DNA of 64,000 bases from Streptomyces fumigatiscleroticus (GCF_014647975.1 NZ_BMQF01000001.1:434001-498000); one strand, 5' to 3'; shown: positions 7,511 to 16,453, counted from the stretch's first letter. The notes: a model not told the origin generated them from the letters alone. Program-made: numbers and translations.

Positions 7511-8317
7511 GTGCAGTTCCGCCAACAGGCCCTCGCCAAGCTCCAGTCACCCGAGGAGCTGGATCTTCCGGTGCGCTTCGCCCGTCCGCAGGGCTGGCTG
7601 GTGCTGTCCGTGACGGTGGTCGCGATGGCCGCCGCCTCCGTGTGGGCGGTGACCGGCTCGGTGACCTCCACCGTCAGCGCGCCCGCCGTCATCACCCACG
7701 GGCAGGGCAGCTACCTGCTCCAGAGCCCGGTCACCGGCCAGGTCACCGCGGTCCTGGCCGAGCAGGGCGAGCGGCTGCCCGCCGGCTCCCCCGTGCTGAA
7801 GGTCCGTACGAGCCGGGGCGAGTCGGTCGTGCGCACCGTCGACGCGGGCCGGATCAGCGCGATCGCCGCCACCGTCGGGCAGATCGTCCGGACCGGCGCG
7901 GACGTCGCCGCCGTGGAGAAGGTCGCCCACGCCTCGGACCCCCTGTACGCGACCGTGTACGTCCCCGCCGAGAACGCCGCCGCCGTCCCCGCGCACGCCT
8001 CCGTCGATCTGACCGTGCAGTCGGTGCCGAGCCAGGAGTACGGCGTACTGCGCGGTCATGTGCTGTCCGTGGACCGCTCGGCGCAGTCCGCGCAGCAGAT
8101 CTCCGCCTTCCTCGGGGACAGCCGGCTGGGCGAGCAGTTCACCGAGGACGGCAGGCCGGTGGCCGTGACGGTGCGGCTGGAGAAGTCGTCCGCCACGAAG
8201 AGCGGTTACCGGTGGTCGTCCGCGGACGGACCGCCGTACGCGCTCACCTCCATGACCATGGCCACGGGTTCCATCCGCCTGGCCGACCAGCGCCCCGTCG
8301 ATTGGCTGCTGCCGTGA
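7511..8317 (+). CDS. HlyD-like NHLM-system secretion protein
   Basis: This 268-aa membrane fusion-like protein starts at GTG 7511 after AGGAAACG. One transmembrane segment at about residues 28-50 (GWLVLSVTVVAMAAASVWAV) follows the conserved cytoplasmic start FRQQALAKLQSPEELD. A biotinyl/lipoyl-like hybrid region follows (YLLQSPVTGQVTAVLAEQGERLPAGSPVLKV), then an extracytoplasmic domain ending near ADQRPVDWLLP. This matches the NHLM bacteriocin-system secretion subunit, which bridges the two ABC proteins to the outside. Its stop overlaps the next start (GTGA), so translation is coupled to the exporter. Confidence 0.88.
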   Translation: MQFRQQALAKLQSPEELDLPVRFARPQGWLVLSVTVVAMAAASVWAVTGSVTSTVSAPAVITHGQGSYLLQSPVTGQVTAVLAEQGERLPAGSPVLKVRTSRGESVVRTVDAGRISAIAATVGQIVRTGADVAAVEKVAHASDPLYATVYVPAENAAAVPAHASVDLTVQSVPSQEYGVLRGHVLSVDRSAQSAQQISAFLGDSRLGEQFTEDGRPVAVTVRLEKSSATKSGYRWSSADGPPYALTSMTMATGSIRLADQRPVDWLLP

Positions 8318-10533
8318 CCGCCGCGACCGACACCCGCGGCAGACGCCGCGCCGCCCCGCCGAAGCGCACGGTGCCCACGGGGCGGGGCAGGACCGTGCGT
8401 ACGCCCACCGTGCTCCAGATGGAGGCCGTCGAGTGCGGCGCCGCCTCGCTGGCGATGGTGCTCGGGCACTACGGCCGGCATGTCCCGCTGGAGGAGCTGC
8501 GCATCGCCTGCGGTGTCTCCCGCGACGGCTCCCGCGCCAGCAACCTGCTGAAGGCCGCCCGCAGTTACGGCCTGACGGCCAAGGGCATGCAGATGGACCT
8601 GGCCGCCCTCGCCGGGGTCGAGGCCCCCGCCGTGCTGTTCTGGGAGTTCAACCACTACGTCGTCTACGACGGCATGGGGCGCCGCTTCGGCCGCCGCGGG
8701 GTGTTCGTCAACGACCCCGGCAAGGGCCGCCGTTTCGTGCCCCTGGAGGAGTTCGACGGCAGCTTCACCGGTGTCGTGCTGACCATGGAGCCCGGGGAGG
8801 GCTTCACCCGGGGCGGGCGCCGGCCGGGCGTGCTGGGCGCCATGCCGGCCCGGCTGCGCGGCACCGCGGGCACGATGCCCGCCGCGGTGCTGGCGAGCCT
8901 GCTGCTGGTGCTGGTCGGCGCGGCGGTGCCCGCGCTCAGCCGCACCTACATCGACACGTTCCTGATCGGCAAGCAGACCTCGCTGCTCGGCGTGCTGTTC
9001 ACGTCCATGGCGGCGTGCGTGCTGCTCACCGTGGTCCTCACCTGGTTGCAGCAGGCCAATCTGCTGCGCGGCCGGATCATCTCCTCCACCCTGTCCAGCG
9101 CCCGTTTCCTGCGCCATCTGCTGCGGCTGCCGGTGACGTTCTTCGCCCAGCGCAGCCCGGCCGACCTGGTGCAGCGGCTGGCGTCCAACGACGCGGTGGC
9201 CGAGACGCTGGCCCGTGATCTGGCGGCGGCCGGCGTGGACGCGGTGGTGGTCGTGGTGTACGCCGTGCTGCTGTACACCTACGACCCGCAGCTCACCTTC
9301 GTCGGCATCGGCGTGGCGCTGCTGAACATCGTCGCGATGCGGGTCGTCGTCAGGCTGCGCGCCACCCGGACCGCGAAGCTGCGCGCCGACACCGCGCGGC
9401 TGACCAACACGGCGTACACCGGGCTCCAGCTGATCGAGACGATGAAGGCGACCGGCGGCGAGGACGGCTACTTCCGCAAGTGGGCCGGGCAGCACGCCAC
9501 CACCCTGGAGGAACAGCAGCGGCTCGGGGTGCCGAGCGCCTGGCTGGGCGTGGTCGCGCCGACCCTCGCCACCCTCAACAGCGCGCTGATCCTGTGGATC
9601 GGCGGGATGCGCGCGGTGCACGGGGCCGTCTCGGTCGGTCTGCTGGTGGCGTTCCAGGCGCTGGTCACCCGCTTCACCGCCCCGCTGACCCGGCTCAACG
9701 GCGTCGCGGGCCGCATCCAGGACTTCGCCGCCGACGTGGCCCGGCTGAAGGACGTGGAGAACTTCCGCGCGGATGCGCCGCACACCCGCGCGGGCGGCGG
9801 GTCGACGCGCCGGCTGCACGGCCATGTGGAGCTGGAGAACGTCACCTTCGGCTACAACCCGCTGGACAAGCCGCTGCTCACCGGCTTCGACCTGACCGTC
9901 GGCCCCGGGCAGCAGGTCGCCCTGGTCGGCGGCTCCGGCAGCGGCAAGTCCACGGTGTCCCGGCTGATCTCGGGCCTGTACGCGCCCTGGGAGGGCGTGA
10001 TCCGCATCGACGGGCAGCGCCTGGAGGACATCCCGCGCGGCGCGCTGGCCGCCTCCGTCTCCTTCGTCGACCAGGACGTGTTCCTCTTCGAGGGCACCGT
10101 CCGCGACAACGTGGCGCTGTGGGACCCCTCGATCCCCGACGAGGCGGTGGTCCAGGCGCTGCGGGACGCGGCGCTGTACGACGTGGTGACGCGCCGCCCC
10201 GGCGGCATCCACAGCCGCGTCGAGCAGGACGGCCGGAACTTCTCCGGCGGCCAGCGCCAGCGTCTGGAGATCGCCCGCGCGCTGGTGCGCAGGCCCAGCA
10301 TCCTGGTGCTGGACGAGGTGACCAGCGCGCTGGACGCCGAGACGGAGCAGGTGGTGATGGACAACCTGCGCAGGCGGGGCTGTGCCTGCGTGGTGATCGC
10401 ACACCGGCTGAGCACCGTGCGGGACAGCGACGAGATCGTGGTCCTCCAGCACGGCACGGTCGTCGAGCGCGGCCGGCACGAGGAACTGGTGGCGCGCGGC
10501 GGCGCGTACGCCGCGCTGGTCAGGGAGCGGTGA
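8314..10533 (+). CDS. C39 peptidase-containing ABC exporter (PCAT, NHLM type)
   Basis: A 739-aa bifunctional exporter. The N-terminal C39 protease (about 30-150) has Cys41 in VECGAAS, His114 in NHYVV and Asp134 in NDPG, a complete catalytic triad that cuts after GG in leader peptides. Membrane segments occupy about 180-460. The nucleotide-binding domain has Walker A GGSGSGKST, signature FSGGQRQR and Walker B ILVLDEVTSALD with the H-loop AHRLST. The GTG at 8314 overlaps the HlyD stop. The order protease, membrane domain and ATPase fits the NHLM peptidase/ATP-binding family. The obvious substrate is the 7208 peptide. Confidence 0.95.
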   Translation: MTAATDTRGRRRAAPPKRTVPTGRGRTVRTPTVLQMEAVECGAASLAMVLGHYGRHVPLEELRIACGVSRDGSRASNLLKAARSYGLTAKGMQMDLAALAGVEAPAVLFWEFNHYVVYDGMGRRFGRRGVFVNDPGKGRRFVPLEEFDGSFTGVVLTMEPGEGFTRGGRRPGVLGAMPARLRGTAGTMPAAVLASLLLVLVGAAVPALSRTYIDTFLIGKQTSLLGVLFTSMAACVLLTVVLTWLQQANLLRGRIISSTLSSARFLRHLLRLPVTFFAQRSPADLVQRLASNDAVAETLARDLAAAGVDAVVVVVYAVLLYTYDPQLTFVGIGVALLNIVAMRVVVRLRATRTAKLRADTARLTNTAYTGLQLIETMKATGGEDGYFRKWAGQHATTLEEQQRLGVPSAWLGVVAPTLATLNSALILWIGGMRAVHGAVSVGLLVAFQALVTRFTAPLTRLNGVAGRIQDFAADVARLKDVENFRADAPHTRAGGGSTRRLHGHVELENVTFGYNPLDKPLLTGFDLTVGPGQQVALVGGSGSGKSTVSRLISGLYAPWEGVIRIDGQRLEDIPRGALAASVSFVDQDVFLFEGTVRDNVALWDPSIPDEAVVQALRDAALYDVVTRRPGGIHSRVEQDGRNFSGGQRQRLEIARALVRRPSILVLDEVTSALDAETEQVVMDNLRRRGCACVVIAHRLSTVRDSDEIVVLQHGTVVERGRHEELVARGGAYAALVRER

Positions 10534-10534
10534 G

Positions 10535-13351
10535 ATGACGACCGTCGACGAGGGCGACCTCGTGCTGGGCGCCCTCGGGCAGCTCGGCACGCGCATCGAC
10601 TGCGCCGGGTCCAGCCGGCTGGACCTTCAGGGGCCGCAGGTGCTGTGGCTGGTCGCGGCGGGCGCCGTGGACCTGTTCGCGGTGGACGCCGCCCAGCAGG
10701 GCCACTGGCACCACCTCGGCCGGCTGGAGGCCGGCTCGCTGCTGCTCGGCCCGGTCACCGGCCCGCAGCACACGCTGGTGGCCCGCCCCCTGCGCGACTG
10801 CGTGGTGCACCGCATCGGGCTGCGCGAGCTGTACCGGCCCGCGGCCACCCAGACCTGGTCCTACGACGAGTACGGCACTCCCCGGTACGTGCCGCCGGCG
10901 ACGAGTCCGCTGGAGTACGCCCTCGCCCTCGGCGTGGGCCGCGGCCTGTCCATCCTGTTCCAGGCGCCGATGGCGAGCGAACGGGCCGCGACGCCCGCGG
11001 ACGACGACGTGTTCTGGATGCAGGTGCCGCCCGGCAGCGTCCAGTACGGCTCGCTGTACGGCGCCGAGGCCGCGGCGGACCTGCTGATCGACCCGGCGTT
11101 GTGGCAGTCCATGGTCGACCAGCAGTACCGGCTGCTGACCACGCTGGACCGCTGGATCGAGCAGCTGGAGCACACCCACGAGACGCGTACCGCGGCCGGT
11201 ATCGCGGCCGGTGAGGCGGTCCGCGACCGGGCCGACCGGACGCTGCTGGCGTCCATCGGCAGGCGCTCGGACCGGCGCACCACCGCCGCCGACGCCGACG
11301 CCACCTACGCGGCCTGCAAGCTGGTCGCCCGGGCGGCCGGGATCGCGCTCGCCGAGCCCCCGCGGAGCGGCACCGGCGACGACCGTCTGGACCCGGTGGA
11401 ACGGGTCGCGGTGGCGTCCCGGATCCGTACCCGCGCGGTACGCCTGGACGGACGCTGGTGGCGGGAGGACATGGGACCGCTGGTGGGGCACCGGGCCCTG
11501 TCGGGGGCGCCGGTCGCGCTGCTGTGGCGGCGCGGCGGCTATGTGGCGGTGCACCCGGCCACCGGCCGCGAGACACCGGTGGAGAAGGCCAACGCCGGGG
11601 AGTTCGAGCCCCGCGCGGTGATGTTCTACCGGCCGCTGCCCGAACGCCGGCTCGGCCCGCTGCGGCTGCTGCGGTTCACCCTGCGCGGCACCGGCGGCGA
11701 TCTGGCGAAGCTGCTGCTGGCCGGGCTGGTCACGGTGGCGATCGGGGCGCTGGTGCCGATCGCCACCGGCAAGGTGCTCGGCGAGTACGTGCCGAAGGCG
11801 CAGACCGGTCCGATCGTGCAGGTGTGCCTGGCGGTGATGGCCGGCGGCATCGTGGCGGCGGCGTTCATGCTGCTCCAGAACCTGACCGTTCTGCGGCTGG
11901 AGGGGCGGATCGAGGCCACCCTCCAGCCGGCCGTCTGGGACCGGCTGCTGCGGCTGCCGACCACGTTCTTCACCGAGCGTTCCACCGGCGAGCTGGCCAG
12001 TGCGGCGATGGGCATCAGCGCGATCCGCCGGCTGCTGGCGGGCGTCGGCCCGACGGTGGCCCAGTCGGTGACGGTCGGGGCGGTGAACCTGGCGCTGCTG
12101 CTGTACTACAGCGTCCCGATGGCACTGGCGGCGATCGGCATGCTGGTGGTGGTCGCGGCCGTGTTCCTGGGGCTCGGGCTGTGGCAGGTGCGCTGGCAGC
12201 GAAGGCTCGTGGCGCTCTCCAACAAGCTGGACAACCAGGCGTTCCAGACCCTGCGCGGTCTGCCCAAGCTGCGGGTCGCGGCGGCGGAGAACTACGCGTA
12301 CGCGGCCTGGGCCGACGGGTTCGCGCGCAGCCGGGAGCTCCAGCAGAAGGTCGGGGGCATCAAGAACCTGACGACGGTGCTGGGCGCGGTCTACCTGCCG
12401 CTGTGCACGCTGGTGATGTTCATGCTGCTGGCGGGCCCGGCGCGCGGGGTGATGTCGGCGGCGGAGTTCCTCACCTTCAGCACCTCGGTGACGATGCTGC
12501 TGACCTCCGTCACCCAGCTGACCGGCGCCTTCGTCTCGGCGGTGGCCGCGCTGCCGCTGTTCGAGGAGATCGGGCCGGTGCTTCGGGCGCTGCCCGAGGT
12601 GCGGACGGCGAGCACCCGGCCGGGGCCGCTGTCCGGGGCGATCGAGGCCCGGCGGCTGTCGTTCCGCTACTCCGACGACGGCCCGCTGGTGCTGGACGAC
12701 GTGTCGTTCGAGGTGCGGCCGGGCGAGTTCGTGGCGATCGTCGGACCCAGTGGCTGCGGCAAGTCGACGCTGCTGAGGCTGCTGATCGGCTTCGACCGTC
12801 CGCTGTCGGGCGCCGTGCTCTACGACGGTCAGGACCTGGCCGCGCTGGACCGGTCGGCGGTGCGCCGGCAGTGCGGTGTGGTGCTCCAGCACGCGCAGCC
12901 GTTCACCGGCTCGATCCTGGACGTCATCCGCGGCACCGAGGCGTACACGCCCGAGGAGGCGATGGCGGCGGCCGAGCTGGCGGGGCTGGCGGAGGACATC
13001 AGGCGGATGCCGATGGGCCTGCACACCATCGTCTCGGGCAGCGGGGCGGTCTCCGGCGGCCAGCGGCAGCGGCTGATGATCGCCCAGGCGCTGATCCGCC
13101 GCCCGCGGATCCTCTTCTTCGACGAGGCCACCAGCGCGCTGGACAACGAGACCCAGCGCACGGTCATCGAAAGCACCCGCAAGCTGAACGCCACCCGGAT
13201 CGTGATCGCCCACCGGCTGTCGACGGTGCTGGACGCCGACCGCGTGATCGTGATGGAGGACGGCCGGGTCACCCAGCAGGGCCCGCCGGCACAGCTGCTC
13301 GCCGACAGCGGCGGCCGGCTGCACGAGCTGGTCCGGCGGCAGCTGGCGTGA
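10535..13351 (+). CDS. NHLM-system ABC transporter, ATP-binding/permease
   Basis: This 938-aa second ABC half-transporter starts one base after the PCAT stop. Its N-terminal 350 residues lack a C39 protease. They include a cyclic-nucleotide-binding-like beta region (about 20-95, LEAGSLLLGPVTGPQHTLVA), as in the NHLM ATP-binding family. Hydrophobic segments lie between about 380 and 640. The nucleotide-binding domain has Walker A GPSGCGKST, signature VSGGQRQR and Walker B ILFFDEATSALD. It probably heterodimerises with the PCAT. A short inverted repeat just after the stop (CCGGGC/GCCCGG, 13358-13383) may terminate the operon. Confidence 0.92.
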   Translation: MTTVDEGDLVLGALGQLGTRIDCAGSSRLDLQGPQVLWLVAAGAVDLFAVDAAQQGHWHHLGRLEAGSLLLGPVTGPQHTLVARPLRDCVVHRIGLRELYRPAATQTWSYDEYGTPRYVPPATSPLEYALALGVGRGLSILFQAPMASERAATPADDDVFWMQVPPGSVQYGSLYGAEAAADLLIDPALWQSMVDQQYRLLTTLDRWIEQLEHTHETRTAAGIAAGEAVRDRADRTLLASIGRRSDRRTTAADADATYAACKLVARAAGIALAEPPRSGTGDDRLDPVERVAVASRIRTRAVRLDGRWWREDMGPLVGHRALSGAPVALLWRRGGYVAVHPATGRETPVEKANAGEFEPRAVMFYRPLPERRLGPLRLLRFTLRGTGGDLAKLLLAGLVTVAIGALVPIATGKVLGEYVPKAQTGPIVQVCLAVMAGGIVAAAFMLLQNLTVLRLEGRIEATLQPAVWDRLLRLPTTFFTERSTGELASAAMGISAIRRLLAGVGPTVAQSVTVGAVNLALLLYYSVPMALAAIGMLVVVAAVFLGLGLWQVRWQRRLVALSNKLDNQAFQTLRGLPKLRVAAAENYAYAAWADGFARSRELQQKVGGIKNLTTVLGAVYLPLCTLVMFMLLAGPARGVMSAAEFLTFSTSVTMLLTSVTQLTGAFVSAVAALPLFEEIGPVLRALPEVRTASTRPGPLSGAIEARRLSFRYSDDGPLVLDDVSFEVRPGEFVAIVGPSGCGKSTLLRLLIGFDRPLSGAVLYDGQDLAALDRSAVRRQCGVVLQHAQPFTGSILDVIRGTEAYTPEEAMAAAELAGLAEDIRRMPMGLHTIVSGSGAVSGGQRQRLMIAQALIRRPRILFFDEATSALDNETQRTVIESTRKLNATRIVIAHRLSTVLDADRVIVMEDGRVTQQGPPAQLLADSGGRLHELVRRQLA

Positions 13352-13432
13352 GCCGGTCCGGGCGCCCGGGTGCGGATGCCCGGCGTTCCCTTTGCGCTGA
13401 CCTGGTGGAGATTCCGGCCGCACTTGCCAACC

Positions 13433-13462
13433 GTTTTGTTGGCCCGGGGCATATGTGGGTAC
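13433..13462 (+). promoter_or_regulatory. Possible stress-sigma promoter of the Ppx gene
   Basis: GGGTAC at 13457-13462 ends 10 nt before the ATG at 13473. A GTTT lies at 13433-13436, but the 20-nt gap exceeds the 14-16 nt of the SigB-type consensus (GNNT-N14-16-GGGTAC/T). The close spacing to the start matches three other genes nearby, and no ribosome binding site is present, which suggests a nearly leaderless mRNA. Confidence 0.4.
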
Positions 13463-13472
13463 CTGCGGCTTC

Positions 13473-14480
13473 ATGCGACTCAGCGTGGTGGATGTGGGAT
13501 CGAACACCGTCCGGCTGGTGGTGGCGGACGCGGAGGGCGGGGTCCCGCTTCCGGTGCACACCGCCAAGTGGCGCCTCAGGCTCTCGGAGCAGGTGAAACC
13601 CGGCGGGCCGATCCCCGAGGAGGCGATCGAGCGGCTCGTCGACGCGGTGGCCGGGGCGGGCCGGACCGCGGCGCGGTGGGGTGCGGCGGGCCCCCTGGCC
13701 TTCGCGACGGCCGTGGTGCGCTCGGCCCCGAACCGCCGGGAGGTGCTGGACACCGTCCGCGGCCGCACGGGCATCGACCTGCGCACCCTGCCGGGCGAGG
13801 TCGAGGCCGAGCTGACCTTCCTCGGGGCGCGGCGCTGGATGGGCTGGCGGTCGGGGCCGCTCGCCCTCATGGACATCGGCGGCGGCTCGCTGGAGATCGC
13901 CTTCGGGCGTGGCCGGCTGCCCGACTTCGTGGCCTCGCTGCCGCTGGGCGCGAACCGGCTGACCCACGAGTTCTTCGCGGAGCAGGACCCGCCGGCCCCG
14001 GAGCGGGTGCGTGCGCTGCGCCGCAAGGTCCGCCACCAGCTGCGCGACGTCGCGGCGCGGATCCGCTGGGAGGGGCCGCGCACCGCGGTCGCCACCTCCC
14101 GCACCTTCCAGCAGCTGGGGCGGCTGTGCGGCGCCGCGCCGGGCCGCGAGGGGCCGTTCACGGAACGGCAGCTGCGCCGCGCCGAGCTGCGCCGGGCGAT
14201 CGACCGGCTCTCCGTCCTGCCCGCCGCCGAGCGTGCCCTGCTGCCCGGTATCTCCGCGCCGCGGGCCGCGCAGAGCCTGGCCGGGGCGGTGGTCGGGCAC
14301 ACGGTGATGAAACTGACCGGGATCAACGCGGTGACGGTCTGCCCCTGGGCGATCCGCGAGGGCGTCCTGCTGCGCCACATCGAGGACGGCCCGTCCTGGT
14401 GGGCGGAGGTCACCCGGATCGACGAGGAGACCGCGCCGCCGGATCCGGTGCCCCTGCGCATCGCCACCGCGACGAGCTGA
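13473..14480 (+). CDS. Ppx/GppA-family phosphatase
   Basis: A 335-aa member of the ASKHA exopolyphosphatase/guanosine pentaphosphatase family, cytoplasmic. The first phosphate-binding loop is MRLSVVDVGSNTVRLVV at residues 1-17 and the second is the glycine-rich MDIGGGSLEIAFG at about 131-143. A conserved RLTHEF element and the C-terminal helical AAQSLAGAVVGHTVMK complete the fold. Homologues hydrolyse the terminal phosphate of polyphosphate or pppGpp; this short single-domain form cannot be assigned to one substrate. ATG 13473 is chosen because the family starts MRL-x-VxDVGSNT. It lacks a ribosome binding site. Confidence 0.9.
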   Translation: MRLSVVDVGSNTVRLVVADAEGGVPLPVHTAKWRLRLSEQVKPGGPIPEEAIERLVDAVAGAGRTAARWGAAGPLAFATAVVRSAPNRREVLDTVRGRTGIDLRTLPGEVEAELTFLGARRWMGWRSGPLALMDIGGGSLEIAFGRGRLPDFVASLPLGANRLTHEFFAEQDPPAPERVRALRRKVRHQLRDVAARIRWEGPRTAVATSRTFQQLGRLCGAAPGREGPFTERQLRRAELRRAIDRLSVLPAAERALLPGISAPRAAQSLAGAVVGHTVMKLTGINAVTVCPWAIREGVLLRHIEDGPSWWAEVTRIDEETAPPDPVPLRIATATS

Positions 14481-14512
14481 CCGCCGACCGCACGGAGAGA
14501 CAAGGAGACGAC

Positions 14513-14713
14513 ATGACCGCAGAGCACGAGCAGGACGACGAGCGGCGCGGCGACGGCGGGACGCCCGAGACCGCCATCGAGGAGGTCCTGCACGAGGTCG
14601 AGCAGGCCGAGAAGCGCATCCGGGACTCCGACGAGCAGCGCCGCCACCGGGGCGAGGCCGGTGATGCCATCACCACCAACGTCCGGGCCGAGGAGGAGTC
14701 CGGGGGCGACTGA
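14513..14713 (+). CDS. Small acidic hydrophilic protein, 66 aa
   Basis: This 66-aa, highly charged protein follows the Ppx gene by 32 bp and has a strong ribosome binding site (AAGGAGACGAC before ATG 14513). The central part EEVLHEVEQAEKRIRD is heptad-like and likely an amphipathic helix; the rest is probably disordered. No signal peptide or membrane segment is present. I do not recognise a family. Co-transcription with the phosphatase gene is likely. Confidence 0.7.
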   Translation: MTAEHEQDDERRGDGGTPETAIEEVLHEVEQAEKRIRDSDEQRRHRGEAGDAITTNVRAEEESGGD

Positions 14714-14725
14714 GCCGCCGGGGCC

Positions 14726-15334
14726 CTACTGAGGCGGCGCGCCCAGCGGGTGCGCCGCCAGCGCCCGGGCCACGCCGTACAGGTTGGCGGCCATGGCCCG
14801 GCCCGTGGACTGCGACCAGTCCCGGCCGCGCTCCGCCTGGAGATAGCTCGGTCCCGGGCCGGGGCCCAGGTTCCAGTAGGTCCACGCCTGGCCCGGGATC
14901 GTGTAGCCGATGTCCTGCAACGCGCCCGTGATCTCGCTGATCACGTGGTGGGCGCCGTCCTCGTTGCCGGTGACGACGACGCCCGCGACCCGGTTGTAGG
15001 CGACCGGCCGTCCCTCGTCGTCCGTCTCGGACAGCATCGCGTCCATCCGCTCCAGGACCCGCTTGGCGACCGAGGAGGGCTGTCCGAGCCAGGTCGGTGT
15101 GGCGATCACGAGGATCTCCGCGGCCAGCAGCCTGTCGTGGATGCCGGGCCAGGCGTCGCCGTCGCGCACCGGCTCGCTCGTCACCCCCGGAGCGATGTCC
15201 AGGTCGACGGCGCGGACGACCTCGCTCTCGACGCCGCTCCCCTCCAGCTGCTCCACGACGACCCTGGCGAGCGCCTCGGTGTTGGAGGTGTCCGGGGACG
15301 GCTTGAGCGTGCAGTTGATCACAAGTGCCTTCAT
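14726..15334 (-). CDS. Flavodoxin-like NAD(P)H-dependent FMN reductase
   Basis: A 202-aa flavodoxin-fold protein. The N-terminus MKALVINCTLKPSPDTSNTEA is the FMN-phosphate loop of the NADPH-dependent FMN reductase/WrbA-like group. The segments IATPTWLGQPSSVAKRVLERMDA and VVVTGNEDGAHHVISEITGALQ give the flavin isoalloxazine contacts. It converges with the small gene at 14713 and diverges from the iron-containing redox gene. A GGGTAC element lies 11 nt upstream of its ATG, and the mRNA may be almost leaderless. Substrate is unknown. Confidence 0.88.
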   Translation of the reverse strand: MKALVINCTLKPSPDTSNTEALARVVVEQLEGSGVESEVVRAVDLDIAPGVTSEPVRDGDAWPGIHDRLLAAEILVIATPTWLGQPSSVAKRVLERMDAMLSETDDEGRPVAYNRVAGVVVTGNEDGAHHVISEITGALQDIGYTIPGQAWTYWNLGPGPGPSYLQAERGRDWSQSTGRAMAANLYGVARALAAHPLGAPPQ

Positions 15335-15345
15335 GTCGTCCCGGA

Positions 15346-15370
15346 GTACCCCGCCCGGCCCGTGCGACGC
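15346..15370 (-). promoter_or_regulatory. SigB-type promoter of the flavodoxin gene
   Basis: Read on the minus strand, GCGT (15370-15367), a 15-nt spacer and GGGTAC (15351-15346) match the Streptomyces SigB-group consensus GNNT-N14-16-GGGTAC/T. GGGTAC ends 11 nt before the start codon at 15334, so the expected transcript begins only a few bases upstream of the ATG. It lies back to back with the promoter at 15385. Confidence 0.55.
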
Positions 15371-15384
15371 GGTCCACCCGGGTG

Positions 15385-15409
15385 GCCTGCGACGGAGCGC
15401 CCCGGGTAC
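15385..15409 (+). promoter_or_regulatory. SigB-type promoter of the iron redox enzyme gene
   Basis: GCCT (15385-15388), a 15-nt spacer and GGGTAC (15404-15409) match GNNT-N14-16-GGGTAC/T. GGGTAC ends 9 nt before ATG 15419, predicting a nearly leaderless mRNA. No Shine-Dalgarno sequence is present. Confidence 0.58.
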
Positions 15410-15418
15410 ACGCCCGCC

Positions 15419-16432
15419 ATGGAGTACGACCACAAAGGACCACAGCTGCCGCGGGCCCGGGGCCCGCTCTCCTCGGCCGTCATGGACCATCTGCTGGACA
15501 AGGGCCCGCTGCCCGCCCCCGGGGACGTCGCCGGCGCCGACCCCTACGGCGACGACCTCCAACTCGCCCTGTACCTCTGCTACGAGCTGCACTACCGCGG
15601 GTTCGCGGACGTCTCCCCCGACCTCGAGTGGGACCCGGAGCTGCTGCGCGTCCGGGCCGCGCTGGAGCACCGCTTCCTGACCGCGCTGCGCGCCGGCACC
15701 CCGGTGCACGACCGTGTCGAGGACGCGCTCGGGGAGCTGCTGGTCGAGCCCGTCGACGGCACCGGCGTCAGCCACTTCCTGCGCGACGAGGGCGAGCTGT
15801 GGCAGCTGCGCGAGTACGCGGCCCACCGCTCCCTGTACCACCTGAAGGAGGCCGACCCGCACGCCTGGGTGCTCCCCCGCCTGTGGGGGCGGGCCAAGGC
15901 GGCGATGGCGGCCGTGGAGTTCGACGAGTACGGCGGCGGCCGCCCCGACCGCGTGCACGCCCGGCTCTTCGCCGATCTGATGACGGACCTCGGCCTGGAC
16001 ACCACGTACGGACGCTATCTGGACGCGGGGAGCGCGGAGGCGCTGGCCACGGTCAACATGATGTCCCTCTTCGGCCTGCACCGGTCCCTCAGGGGCGCCC
16101 TCGTGGGCCACTTCGCCGCGGTCGAGATCACCTCCTCGCCCGGCTCCCGGCGGCTGGCCGAGGCGATGCGCCGCACCGGCGCCGGACCGGCCGCCGAGCA
16201 CTTCTACGACGAGCACGTCGAGGCGGACGCGGTCCACGAGCAGGTGGTGCGCCACGAGGTCATCGCCGGCCTGCTGGAGCAGGAGCCGCACCTCGCGCCG
16301 GACGTCGCCTTCGGCATCGACGCCACCGGATACGTGGAGGACCGCTTCGCCGCCCGGCTGCTCGCCGACTGGCGTGCCGGACGTTCGTCACTCCGGACTC
16401 CCCTGGCCTCTGAAACCTCCCTTATTTCGTGA
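15419..16432 (+). CDS. Iron-containing redox enzyme family protein
   Basis: This 337-aa, largely helical protein has many His/Glu/Asp pairs in helices (for example CYELHYRGF, LREYAAHRSLYHLKEADPH, AVEFDEYGGGRP, FYDEHVEADAVHE, VRHEV). These are the typical ligands of the haem-oxygenase-like diiron fold (iron-containing redox enzyme family). The family contains diiron oxidases and oxygenases acting on small or peptide substrates; the substrate here is unknown. The gene leads a close run with the methyltransferase (21-bp gap), CDGSH and STAS genes, all on the plus strand. A Fe-related or oxidative-stress role is inferred from the context. Confidence 0.8.
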   Translation: MEYDHKGPQLPRARGPLSSAVMDHLLDKGPLPAPGDVAGADPYGDDLQLALYLCYELHYRGFADVSPDLEWDPELLRVRAALEHRFLTALRAGTPVHDRVEDALGELLVEPVDGTGVSHFLRDEGELWQLREYAAHRSLYHLKEADPHAWVLPRLWGRAKAAMAAVEFDEYGGGRPDRVHARLFADLMTDLGLDTTYGRYLDAGSAEALATVNMMSLFGLHRSLRGALVGHFAAVEITSSPGSRRLAEAMRRTGAGPAAEHFYDEHVEADAVHEQVVRHEVIAGLLEQEPHLAPDVAFGIDATGYVEDRFAARLLADWRAGRSSLRTPLASETSLIS

Positions 16433-16438
16433 GGGCGC

Positions 16439-16444
16439 GGGTAC
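16439..16444 (+). promoter_or_regulatory. GGGTAC element before the methyltransferase start
   Basis: GGGTAC ends 9 nt before the GTG at 16454, the same spacing as for the iron redox enzyme. A matching GNNT at the usual distance is not seen. This is reported for its position and is weaker than the two elements at 15346-15409. Confidence 0.35.
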
Positions 16445-16453
16445 TTGGGCGAC

